NCBI GenBank assembly: GCA_013298075.1
Contig: JAAFJG010000050.1
Coordinates: 1 to 33,695, forward strand
Direction: 5' to 3'
Length of the DNA stretch: 33,695 nucleotides
From: Cytophagales bacterium
GTDB lineage: Bacteria > Bacteroidota > Bacteroidia > Cytophagales > Microscillaceae
Below, one piece after another: positions 9,350 to 16,725 of this stretch. The stretch's first letter is position 1; the number at the start of each line of letters is the position of its first letter. The notes beneath the pieces were generated by a model. That model did no database searches. It had not been told where the DNA came from and saw only the letters and a list, made by a program, of their open reading frames with translations. The position numbers were made by a program, and so were the translations under genes.

Positions 9350-9357
9350 TACTTTTG
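9350..9357 (+). promoter_or_regulatory. Candidate -7 box (TACTTTTG) for the ATP-grasp gene
   Basis: It matches TAnnTTTG, 52 bp before the ATG; a transcript would start near 9363. No TTTG at -33. Confidence 0.5.
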
Positions 9358-9408
9358 CACATAATTTTATACATTAGATATTTTCAATTTTAAAACTTAC
9401 AAAGTCAG

Positions 9409-10467
9409 ATGAAAAAAATAGGTATCCTTCACGGACAAGAAGACACATATCCGCAAGCATTTGTAGATAGAGTAAACGAAAAAGCAAAAAAACAAGGGCT
9501 TAATTTAATGGCTGAACCTGTAGCCGTTGTAAAAGTAGAGCAAGGTGTTCCTTTAGATTATGCGGTAATTATTGACCGTATTTCTCAAGATATTCCTTTT
9601 TATCGCGCGATGTTGAAAAATGCTGCTTTGTGTGGAACTTCTGTTATCAACAATCCATTTTGGTGGAGTGCAGATGAGAAATTTTTTAATAATTGTTTAG
9701 CAGTAAAATTAGGTATTCCAGTTCCAAAAACTATATTATTACCTTCTTTTAATCACCCTGATGACACAAACGAAAAATCTCTTCGTAATTTGAAATTAGA
9801 TTGGAATGAAATGATGAATGTTTCTGGTTTTCCTGCTTATATGAAACCTCACTCTGGTGGCGGTTGGAAAAGCGTTTACAGATTGAATGATTTGAACGAT
9901 TTTTATGCAAAACATCCTGAAACAAATCAATTAGTAATGCTATTACAAGAAGAAATCGTATTTGATGATTACTTCCGTTGCTATTGTTTGGATAGACAAG
10001 ATGTGCATATTATGCCTTACGAACCACGCAATCCACATCATTTGCGTTATGATTCACAAGTGAAAGCACAAGGTGATGCCGCTAAAAAATTATTGGCAAC
10101 CGTAAAAGATTACGTTTTAAAATTAAATGTAGCTTTAGGATATGACTTTAATACGGTCGAATTTGCAGTAAAAGATGGTATTCCTTATGCGATTGATTTC
10201 TGTAATCCTGCTCCTGATGCGGACATCAATTCGGTAGGACAAGCAAACTTCGATTGGATAGTAGAAGCATCGGCTGATATGGCAATCCGTAGAGCTCAAG
10301 CACAAGAATTTGGCAAAGATAATTTAACTTGGGGAAGTTATGTAAGAGGTAATCTTGGCGGCGAAGCAGCAAAACCTGCAGCAAAAACAAAAGTTGATGC
10401 CCCTGCAAAAGCAGAAAGCAAAGCGAAAGCAGAGCCAAAAGCAAAAGCAGAAACGAAAAAAAAATAA
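9409..10467 (+). CDS. ATP-grasp (RimK/D-Ala-D-Ala-ligase-like) protein with Ala/Lys-rich tail
   Basis: A 352-aa probably cytoplasmic enzyme. The ATP-grasp fold shows in Y-M-K-P-H-S-G-G-G-W-K-S-V (Lys146 and a glycine-rich loop, ~144-156), in the adenine-region segment LLQEEIVFDDYFRCY (~178-192), and in the metal-binding acidic set E251 (NTVEF), D263 and N266 (AIDFCNPAPD). Enzymes of this fold join a carboxylate to an amine or thiol through an acyl phosphate; the substrates here are unknown. Residues ~316-352 form a low-complexity Ala/Lys/Pro/Glu tail unlike the rest, which may bind nucleic acid or acidic surfaces, or simply be disordered. It has its own promoter and a strong terminator right after the stop, so it appears monocistronic. 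The fold is fairly certain; the function is not known. Confidence 0.75.
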   Translation: MKKIGILHGQEDTYPQAFVDRVNEKAKKQGLNLMAEPVAVVKVEQGVPLDYAVIIDRISQDIPFYRAMLKNAALCGTSVINNPFWWSADEKFFNNCLAVKLGIPVPKTILLPSFNHPDDTNEKSLRNLKLDWNEMMNVSGFPAYMKPHSGGGWKSVYRLNDLNDFYAKHPETNQLVMLLQEEIVFDDYFRCYCLDRQDVHIMPYEPRNPHHLRYDSQVKAQGDAAKKLLATVKDYVLKLNVALGYDFNTVEFAVKDGIPYAIDFCNPAPDADINSVGQANFDWIVEASADMAIRRAQAQEFGKDNLTWGSYVRGNLGGEAAKPAAKTKVDAPAKAESKAKAEPKAKAETKKK

Positions 10468-10478
10468 TTTAAAATAAA

Positions 10479-10512
10479 AAAAAACTTGTTGATTTATCAA
10501 CAAGTTTTTTTA
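10479..10512 (+). terminator. Rho-independent terminator after the ATP-grasp gene
   Basis: An inverted repeat, AACTTGTTGAT with ATCAACAAGTT, flanked by A's and T's, extends the stem to about 14 bp with a tiny loop and ends in a T-run. It lies between the ATP-grasp stop (10467) and the next gene's ATG (10537). Confidence 0.85.
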
Positions 10513-10536
10513 ATATTGATTAAAAAAATAAAAAAA

Positions 10537-11106
10537 ATGAACTATATTATTGTAGACTTAGAAGCGACTTGTTGGAATGAAAAACATCATACCCGCAAAA
10601 GCGAAATTATTGAAATTGGTGCAATTTGTGTCAATGAAAAAAAAGAAATTTTAGGCGAATTTCAAATTTTTGTAAAACCTAATTTACACGTAGAATTATC
10701 TGATTTTTGTAAACAATTAACTTCTATCACACAAGAAATGGTCGATAATGCACCTACTTTTCCTGTGGCTTTGGAGCAATTTCAAACTTGGATTTATTCT
10801 TTTGGAAAAGATTATGTTTTAGGTTCTTGGGGTTTTTATGACAAAGGACAATTCGAAAAAGATTGTTTATTGCATCAATTAGACACAAATTGGCTCAAAA
10901 ATCATATCAATATTAAATTTCAACACGCAATCATTAGAAATTTGCCAAAAGGAATTGGTATGAAACAAGCCATCGAACACGAAAAATTAGTGTTAGATGG
11001 CACACATCATAGAGGCATAGATGATGCGAGAAATATCGCCAAAATATTCATCAAACTTTTTGAAAAATGGGATTATTCTTTGGATTCAAGTACCAAAAAT
11101 GATTAA
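10537..11106 (+). CDS. DEDDh-family 3'-5' exonuclease (ERI-1/KapD-like)
   Basis: A 189-aa exonuclease from the ATG at 10537. An upstream in-frame TTG at 10486 lies inside the preceding terminator hairpin and is rejected. Exo I motif: D7-L-E9-A-T-C-W; Exo II region: SWGFYDK with the Asp; Exo III: H-H-R-G-I-D-D-A-R-N with His and Asp near residues 165-170. These are the DEDDh metal ligands that remove 3' nucleotides from RNA or DNA. DLEATCW and the GIDDA-R-N spacing match the ERI-1/KapD branch, so small-RNA or RNA 3' trimming is possible. No promoter was recognised between the terminator and the ATG apart from a weak TAATATTG; expression may come from readthrough. It converges on the AtpZ-like gene with only 7 bp between stops. 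Confidence 0.85.
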   Translation: MNYIIVDLEATCWNEKHHTRKSEIIEIGAICVNEKKEILGEFQIFVKPNLHVELSDFCKQLTSITQEMVDNAPTFPVALEQFQTWIYSFGKDYVLGSWGFYDKGQFEKDCLLHQLDTNWLKNHINIKFQHAIIRNLPKGIGMKQAIEHEKLVLDGTHHRGIDDARNIAKIFIKLFEKWDYSLDSSTKND

Positions 11107-11113
11107 CTTTTGA

Positions 11114-11305
11114 TTACTCTTTGGGTAAACTTTTAATCACCAAATATAACGCACCCACCACACCCATCAAACAAAAAGATAACATAAAAGCAGGAAATTT
11201 AATCCCAATCCATACGTCTAATAAATGACCAATATATGCCATAACAGCAATCGTTGCCATCATTTGAAAAGTCATCGAAGAATATTTAACGTATGGATTA
11301 GGCAT
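11114..11305 (-). CDS. AtpZ/AtpI-family small membrane protein
   Basis: 63 residues with two hydrophobic helices (about 13-32 and 37-57) separated by a LLDVWIGIKFP turn, and an N-terminal N-P-Y-V-K-Y-S-S motif. This matches the AtpZ/AtpI family that helps assemble the F-type ATP synthase c-ring or handles magnesium. In many Bacteroidota it precedes atpB; here no ATP synthase gene is adjacent and it sits 33 bp downstream of the ORF6N gene, with which it may be co-transcribed. Family call fairly good given length and topology; role in this context uncertain. Confidence 0.7.
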   Translation of the reverse strand: MPNPYVKYSSMTFQMMATIAVMAYIGHLLDVWIGIKFPAFMLSFCLMGVVGALYLVIKSLPKE

Positions 11306-11338
11306 AAATTTAGATTTTTTGATATGATTTTTAATTGA

Positions 11339-11896
11339 TTATTCTTCCTCATTATTTTTTTCTTGCAAAACAAAACCAACCGCCTGCGTATCAATTTTTG
11401 TTTCCACTTGTTCTTTTAGTTTTTGAATTTCTCTAAAAACAACTTGAAAATGCGTAGCATATTGTTGGGCTTGCTCATCTATTGTATTTCTCAAATGTGC
11501 GACTTCCTCTTTCAATTCCTCGACTGTTTTTTGGCTTTTTCTAAGTTGAATAAATGTATCAACAATAATATGACACACTTGAATCGCTGCATCACTATCC
11601 AAAATTGTACTTGCCATTATTACGCCATATTCCGTAAAAACTTTTGGATTATGGGAAGAAAATTTCAATTTTTCTAAGTGTTGATATTTATTAATCACAT
11701 CATTTTTTTCCTCATTCGTGAGTTCAAATACATATAAATCATTTGGAAATCGTTGTGGATTTTTTTTGATTCGACGATTCAATTCGCCAGTCAATACGCC
11801 ATACATTTCTGCTAAATCTGCATCAATCATTACCTCTTTATCTCTGATAAAAAGTATTTTGCTTTCAGCTTGTTGTTTAAGAATTGAATAATCCAT
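11339..11896 (-). CDS. ORF6N-domain DNA-binding protein
   Basis: 185 aa. Residues ~12-97 form an ORF6N domain: ILFIRDKEVMIDADLAEMYG, then LNRRIKKNPQRFPNDLYVFEL and a T-E-Y-G-V-I-M motif. The domain is common in phage antirepressor-like and chromosomal Bacteroidota proteins and is thought to bind DNA. Residues ~115-165 are a heptad-like coiled coil (KTVEELKEEVAHLRNTIDEQ), suggesting oligomerisation. A good promoter (TTTG-N20-TAATTTTG) lies upstream. No phage genes surround it, so it is probably a domesticated regulator or the remnant of a mobile element; its targets are unknown. Confidence 0.85.
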   Translation of the reverse strand: MDYSILKQQAESKILFIRDKEVMIDADLAEMYGVLTGELNRRIKKNPQRFPNDLYVFELTNEEKNDVINKYQHLEKLKFSSHNPKVFTEYGVIMASTILDSDAAIQVCHIIVDTFIQLRKSQKTVEELKEEVAHLRNTIDEQAQQYATHFQVVFREIQKLKEQVETKIDTQAVGFVLQEKNNEEE

Positions 11897-12003
11897 GATG
11901 TTATGTTGATTTTAACACAACCTATTTTATTTTTTATGATAATACATTGATAATCAGTCAATTAAAATAATAAGAGGTTATGTTTGTGATTACTTTGAAT
12001 ATG

Positions 12004-12035
12004 CAAAATTACTAATTTTTTATATATTATACAAA
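12004..12035 (-). promoter_or_regulatory. Promoter for the ORF6N gene (TTTG-N20-TAATTTTG)
   Basis: Minus strand: TTTG at 12035-12032, 20 nt, then TAATTTTG at 12011-12004. Spacing and both boxes match the Bacteroidota consensus. The leader would be about 100 nt. Confidence 0.65.
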
Positions 12036-12061
12036 TTTTTAATCATTTTTTTTGAAATAAA

Positions 12062-15000
12062 TTAAATCCATTCTACGACCATAATTTTTTTCATGGCGTG
12101 TGTTTTTAATGGATTTAAGCCCCACGGCAAACGCTCCAATAAAATATCAAACCCAGAATTTTGCACTCTCAAAACCCAATTATCAGGTTCATCTGTCAAT
12201 TTTCCTTCTCTTTGTAAAAAAGAAATTCGTAAATTTTCATTGGAAGTTTGTCGCAAAGCCGTCCAGTTCGCAATAATTCCCTGCAATAAACTTTCGCAAG
12301 TGTCCATTTCTTTTTCTGTCAATTCAATATCAGGCAATAAAGCCTGTTCTATTGGAATTCCAAGCAAAATTTTATTTAAAATCCATTGACTTTCTTCACC
12401 TTCTATCGATTTAAAAACTAAATAATTTATTAAATGTACGGCTTTTGTTTGAGCAGTTTCGTCTTTCAAATCATTATTTTCCAACAAATCTAACACGCCA
12501 AACAAACGCCACAAATATGGGTGCAAAATAACTGCTCCCGCATTATTGACGTATGTAGGCTCGTTTTGCCATTCTTTTTTCTTAATTAAAGATTTTTTGG
12601 CTAATTCTTTTAGTTTTTCTAAAGTTTGTAAGTCATCTTTGAGGTCTTTTCTTTCTTCTAATCGAGGCAAATAATCATTTTTAAGAATATCATTTTCGAT
12701 TTTTTCGAATTGTTCTGCAAACATTTGTACTTCTAAATCTAATTTTTCGAAGAAATTAGGAACTAAATTTAGTAAATTTTCTTTGATATTTTCGGATAAA
12801 TTTTTCCAAATTAAGTGAAAATATTCGGGATAACCACGATAAAATTGTTCTAAACTTTCTATATTTATATCTATTTTTTGGTTTGATAAATCAATTAAAC
12901 TCTGATAAATATTAGAAATAGTTAGTTGATTTTCAGAAATAATTCTTTGTTTATCGATGTTTTTTTCATCAATCACTTGCTCATCATTTTGAATCGATAC
13001 ACGATTTTCAACGATTGCATTTTTAATATCTTGATTTTCAATGATTTGTAATATTTTTCGATAAATTTTTTCTTCGTTTGGTAATTTTATAATTTCTAAT
13101 AAACGTGTTGGATTATTTTCTACCAAAAATTGAAAGAATACATTTATTTGTTTTTCTAATGAAATTTCTGTTTTTTGAACATTATATTTCCAAACTTCAG
13201 TCCAAGGAAACTCGCCTGTTTGCCAAAAATAAAGAATAATTTTTTCAATATAATTCGAATTTCTAACTCTTTTTCTTGCCGCAGGAACTAATTCTATCAC
13301 ATCAGCATAGTATTGTGGATAGATTTTTAGCGTTTCAAATAAATAATTTTCAAAGAAAATAAAGATATTTTCAGATGTCCATTGTTCATTTTTTTGATTT
13401 TTATAAAAGAAATTTACTAATATTTCCCACACTATTTTTTGTCTTTCTGCGGGAGTTTTGGTCATAAATTCTCTAAATTTTGAGATTTTAAATTCAATTT
13501 TATCTAAAAATTTGATTATATTTTCTATTTCTTTGGGCAATAATAATCGTAAAATTTTCTCTCTTTTGATTTTATTATCTATACCAAAATACTTTTTCCA
13601 CTGCTCTAAAGTTTCAATTTTTTCAGTTTGATTGATTTCATAAATTGTGCTAATAATTTTTTTGATTTTAATTTTATTTTCTTTGAATAATACAATTTGG
13701 TTAAAATCATTTTCGAGATTTTTATCGATGATAACTATATTCAATTCTTGGAATATTTTTTGAATAATAATAGTTAAAAAATCTATTTTTTTTGTTTCTA
13801 TTGATTTATTTTTGGCTACATATATTTCAATTTCATTTTTAAAAATAGAAAAAATACTCGATTGAAATCTGGGTAAATGTGTCGAAAAAACATACACTAA
13901 TTCTATCCAAAATTTATCAACAAAATGAAACTCATTCAAATTTAATTGATATTTTTGCAAACTCAAAAACCAATCAACTAAAACAAAATTTTCTTTTTCT
14001 AATTCAATTAAATTTTCTTTTTTAGGTTCAAAAGCAAAAGAATAAGCAGATTTTATATCATTTCTAATCAAAAAATTTTCCCAAACATATTCTTCTACTT
14101 TTATATTTTGTTTCAAATTTTCAAAAAATTGGGCAATAATTATATTTATATCTGTGATAATTTGAAAACGATTTTCCCATAAAACTTTTGATAAATTTTC
14201 CCATAAAATTTGTTTCCATTTTGGTTTTGAATATTGAAACCAACGAAAAGAATCACCTAATTTTTGTAATAATTGTAAAATTTGTTGAGATTGATTGCCT
14301 AAAATAGTTTGTAAAATTTCTATTAAATTTTGTTCTACAAAAATTTCATTTTCTCGATTTTTTTGTATTTCAAATTGCGTAGAAAAATTATCAATCAAAT
14401 CTTGTTTTTTTACAATTTCTGTAATTTTTTCGTCTTTATTTTTATCTAATTGAATATTTTGAAAAAGTGAATTTTTTTGTAAATTATTGACTAAATTTTC
14501 ATATAATTTTACTAAATTTAGATTAGTTTTTGTTTCTTTTTCTATATAATTAATCAAAAAATCGACAACGATTTGCTCAAAATTAGGTTGTAAAAATATT
14601 TTTTCTTCTTGATAAATTGATAAATTTACCATAAATTTTTTCAAATATTGTTCTAAAAAAACAATATTTGCTGGCTCAAAAATATCATTAATCGTATTTT
14701 GATAAATCAATAAAAAAGATTTTAGTTTGTTTTTTTGGTTTTCAGGTAATATATTTTCATATTCCTGCCAAATTGATAGATTTGAAGGATTTTTTTCAAT
14801 TTCTTTTTTTAGAATATTTGTATATTCTTCGAATGTTTTTTGAATATTTTTTGATAAAAAACCATCTTTTAAAGATGTATTTTGTTTAAAAAAATTCATT
14901 ATTTCTATCAAAAAATTCATATCTTTTCCTGCAATTTTTAGAAAAATTAATGATTTTTTAGATAAATAATTTTTAAAATCAGAAGAATATTCAGGTAAAT

Positions 15001-15781
15001 TCTTAAAAAAAATCTCTAAAAACTCAATTTGTATCGCTTCTTTTTGAGTAGCAAAATTAAAAAAATAAGTATCATCTAATGCTTTTTTTAAAATAAATTG
15101 AAATAATTCATTTTTTAACACTTGAATCGGTTTAAAAGTCTTTTTTGACAATAAAAAAACTAATTCATTGAAAAAATTCTGCCAAAAAATAGCAATTTCT
15201 TTTCGATATAAATACAAACTTTCTATCCATTTTTCAAAAGAAATTGTTTGAAAAAAACGTTGCATCAACGCCGAATTTTGTGGTTGTTGTTTCAAAAAAG
15301 CACGCAATAATTCAGGAGATTCTTCTGTAATTTGTTTAAAAAGTTGTGATAAAGGCTTATTTTCAAAAATATTTATTTCTTGTTGTTGTGTAGGCGAAAC
15401 CGAAATCCACCAAGTATCTCTGCCTGTTTCCAAAAAATAAGTAAAAGCCTGCCAACGTTCATCTTTGCTGGGCTGAATATTGGGTTTAAATCGTTTGGTT
15501 TGTGGAATTTTATCCATCAAAGCCTTCCTTAATTTCTCCTCAAAAACTTCTCCAATTACACTTTGCACATTATTTAATGAGAAATCTCCCAAATTAATTT
15601 CCAAAGAATCGATTTTAATAACAGTTTTTTCGTCTATTATTTCATCAAAAACTTTTTCAGCAATCGGCAATAATTTATTATATATTAAATCTTTTGCGTT
15701 AGAATCCCATTTATTCCAAGCCATAGATTCAACATTCCAAATAATTTCAAAAAGAGGATTTCGAATGGTGTGTTTTTGCAT
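12062..15781 (-). CDS. Contractile injection system tape-measure-type protein (Afp14-like)
   Basis: About 1239 aa from the ATG at 15781; an upstream in-frame start at 15841 lies in the T-run of a terminator and adds a spurious hydrophobic stretch, so it is rejected. The N-terminus (MQKHTIRNPLFEIIW ... IKIDSLEINLGDF) matches the conserved head of the CIS tape-measure family. The last ~161 residues match its conserved tail: N-N-A-G-A-V-I-L-H-P-Y-L-W-R-L-F, KAVHLINYL, LNKILLGIP, NWTALRQTS, SFLQREGKL, ERLPWG, and a final VVEW. The ~1000 residues between are highly helical-looking and rich in K, I, N, F and E, with little conservation. The protein is thought to set tube length or aid tube assembly in phage-tail-like injection machines. 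It is transcribed alone; it is the second CIS gene in the window, 3 kb from the baseplate gene and on the other strand. Confidence 0.8.
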   Translation of the reverse strand: MQKHTIRNPLFEIIWNVESMAWNKWDSNAKDLIYNKLLPIAEKVFDEIIDEKTVIKIDSLEINLGDFSLNNVQSVIGEVFEEKLRKALMDKIPQTKRFKPNIQPSKDERWQAFTYFLETGRDTWWISVSPTQQQEINIFENKPLSQLFKQITEESPELLRAFLKQQPQNSALMQRFFQTISFEKWIESLYLYRKEIAIFWQNFFNELVFLLSKKTFKPIQVLKNELFQFILKKALDDTYFFNFATQKEAIQIEFLEIFFKNLPEYSSDFKNYLSKKSLIFLKIAGKDMNFLIEIMNFFKQNTSLKDGFLSKNIQKTFEEYTNILKKEIEKNPSNLSIWQEYENILPENQKNKLKSFLLIYQNTINDIFEPANIVFLEQYLKKFMVNLSIYQEEKIFLQPNFEQIVVDFLINYIEKETKTNLNLVKLYENLVNNLQKNSLFQNIQLDKNKDEKITEIVKKQDLIDNFSTQFEIQKNRENEIFVEQNLIEILQTILGNQSQQILQLLQKLGDSFRWFQYSKPKWKQILWENLSKVLWENRFQIITDINIIIAQFFENLKQNIKVEEYVWENFLIRNDIKSAYSFAFEPKKENLIELEKENFVLVDWFLSLQKYQLNLNEFHFVDKFWIELVYVFSTHLPRFQSSIFSIFKNEIEIYVAKNKSIETKKIDFLTIIIQKIFQELNIVIIDKNLENDFNQIVLFKENKIKIKKIISTIYEINQTEKIETLEQWKKYFGIDNKIKREKILRLLLPKEIENIIKFLDKIEFKISKFREFMTKTPAERQKIVWEILVNFFYKNQKNEQWTSENIFIFFENYLFETLKIYPQYYADVIELVPAARKRVRNSNYIEKIILYFWQTGEFPWTEVWKYNVQKTEISLEKQINVFFQFLVENNPTRLLEIIKLPNEEKIYRKILQIIENQDIKNAIVENRVSIQNDEQVIDEKNIDKQRIISENQLTISNIYQSLIDLSNQKIDINIESLEQFYRGYPEYFHLIWKNLSENIKENLLNLVPNFFEKLDLEVQMFAEQFEKIENDILKNDYLPRLEERKDLKDDLQTLEKLKELAKKSLIKKKEWQNEPTYVNNAGAVILHPYLWRLFGVLDLLENNDLKDETAQTKAVHLINYLVFKSIEGEESQWILNKILLGIPIEQALLPDIELTEKEMDTCESLLQGIIANWTALRQTSNENLRISFLQREGKLTDEPDNWVLRVQNSGFDILLERLPWGLNPLKTHAMKKIMVVEWI

Positions 15782-15800
15782 TTTATTTTTAAAATATCTG

Positions 15801-15808
15801 CAAAAATA
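15801..15808 (-). promoter_or_regulatory. Candidate -7 box (TATTTTTG) for the tape-measure gene
   Basis: It matches TAnnTTTG on the minus strand, about 20 bp before the ATG at 15781, leaving a very short leader. No TTTG at -33. Confidence 0.4.
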
Positions 15809-15847
15809 TATAAAAATGATTAAAAAAAACGTATTTATCAAAAAAAT

Positions 15848-15880
15848 AAAAACCTTTCATCTTTTACAATGAAAGGTTTT
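15848..15880 (-). terminator. Rho-independent terminator of the small-protein pair
   Basis: A perfect 12-bp stem (AAAACCTTTCAT with ATGAAAGGTTTT, 8-nt loop) overlaps the stop codon of the 66-aa gene. On the minus strand it is followed by a T-run broken by one A. It separates that transcript from the tape-measure gene. Confidence 0.85.
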
Positions 15881-16079
15881 ACCTTTTTAAGTGCCAAATA
15901 CATACCAATACAAACAAAATACCCAAAGCAATAACGAGAGATAATAAAGACGCTTGTGCATCTTTTGGTTTTGTTTTTCTTCTTTTTGCTCGCGGAGGAG
16001 CATGTTGTTTTCCATTGCTTTGGTGCGTTTTAGATTTCGTTTTTTTGATTTGCGTTTTGGGTTTTATTTGCTTATTCAT
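15879..16079 (-). CDS. Small basic single-pass membrane protein, unknown function
   Basis: 66 aa. The first ~42 residues are extremely Lys/Arg-rich (NKQIKPKTQIKKTKSKT, then RAKRRKTKPK) and the rest is one hydrophobic helix (~LLSLVIALGILFVLVCIW). The topology is probably a cytoplasmic basic tail with a C-terminal anchor. The ATG overlaps the end of the upstream 109-aa gene by 8 nt, indicating translational coupling. No family was recognised. The basic tail could contact nucleic acid, ribosomes or phospholipid heads; that is speculation. Confidence 0.65.
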   Translation of the reverse strand: MNKQIKPKTQIKKTKSKTHQSNGKQHAPPRAKRRKTKPKDAQASLLSLVIALGILFVLVCIWHLKR

Positions 16080-16401
16080 CTTCTGCCGTTTCTAAATTTG
16101 AAATAAGTTCATAAAATTGTCTATCAATTCGGGCTACATCTTCCGCTTTTTCACCTAAACCTTGTTTGGCTAAAGTGCGTCTGTATTGCAACAATGCCGT
16201 AGAAATTAATTTCAAATCTGATAAATTTACGTTTAATTTACCTTTGTTTTGTGTTGGCACGTTTGTAGTGCTTGTATTTTCGTTGGTAACAAATGTTTCT
16301 TCTGTTGAAGGCATTTCCCAAGTTTGTTTTGCTGGTCTTTGAAACATATCAGCGATTCTAAATAAGAATGATTTTGGCGAAAAAAAAGTTACTGAAGCCA
16401 T
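16072..16401 (-). CDS. Small hypothetical protein, 109 aa
   Basis: The ATG at 16401 (MASVTFFSPK) is preferred to an in-frame start at 16434, which adds only a KIKK-type basic extension. The N-terminal third (FFSPKSFLFRIADMF) is hydrophobic/amphipathic, the middle is Thr/Asn-rich and probably disordered, and the C-terminal half (LSDLKLISTALLQYRRTLAKQG through DRQFYELISNLE) looks like two helices. No family recognised. It is co-transcribed and coupled with the 66-aa membrane protein, from a good promoter at 16477-16508, and ends before the tape-measure gene; any link to the CIS is only positional. Confidence 0.65.
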   Translation of the reverse strand: MASVTFFSPKSFLFRIADMFQRPAKQTWEMPSTEETFVTNENTSTTNVPTQNKGKLNVNLSDLKLISTALLQYRRTLAKQGLGEKAEDVARIDRQFYELISNLETAEDE

Positions 16402-16476
16402 AATTTTAATTTTTTTTATATGAGTGAAAATCAATATATGAATAATGTTTTTGAACTATCTTTTTTTATGATGGTA

Positions 16477-16508
16477 CAAAATTATAACAAAAAAATGAAA
16501 TATCCAAA
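16477..16508 (-). promoter_or_regulatory. Promoter for the small-protein pair (TTTG-N20-TAATTTTG)
   Basis: Minus strand: TTTG at 16508-16505, 20 nt, then TAATTTTG at 16484-16477, about 75 bp before the chosen ATG. Confidence 0.6.
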
Positions 16509-16655
16509 TTTTTAAACAATTATTTTCTAAATTTTTAAACATTTTTTCTAAATAATTGATTTTCAATCGATTATTTTTTTTAGTTTTTTATCTTATTCGG
16601 TATTTTCCTGTATTTTTTGTAAAGATTGCATAAAAATATAATTTTTTTGTAATTT

Positions 16656-16686
16656 TTTGTTTATTCAAAAAAAAAATTTAGATTTG
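16656..16686 (+). promoter_or_regulatory. Promoter for the metal ABC permease (TTTG-N19-TAGATTTG)
   Basis: TTTG at 16656-16659, exactly 19 nt, then TAGATTTG at 16679-16686: the canonical Bacteroidota promoter form. The start is expected near 16692, giving a leader of about 33 nt before the TTG start codon. Confidence 0.7.
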
Positions 16687-16725
16687 CATAAAAAATAAAT
16701 TAGAACAATATAAAAAATTATTCCA

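Larger units (their letters stand above)
8991..9408. other. Intergenic region, ~420 bp, with a palindromic element and a promoter box
   Basis: No gene was seen. It holds a REP-like double palindrome (9120-9170), long T and A runs, and the -7 box of the following gene. A weak GATTCA/TGAATC inverted repeat lies near 9020-9045. Confidence 0.7.
16402..16725. other. Divergent intergenic region, 324 bp, with two promoters
   Basis: A+T-rich spacer holding one good promoter per direction. No coding or RNA gene seen. Confidence 0.7.

Noticed and set aside
10486-10536. Upstream TTG start of the exonuclease gene
   Set aside because: It is within the terminator hairpin; the Exo I motif begins seven residues after the ATG at 10537.
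15782-15841. Upstream start of the tape-measure gene at 15841
   Set aside because: It lies in the T-run of the preceding terminator and adds a hydrophobic leader foreign to the family; the conserved head begins at the ATG at 15781.
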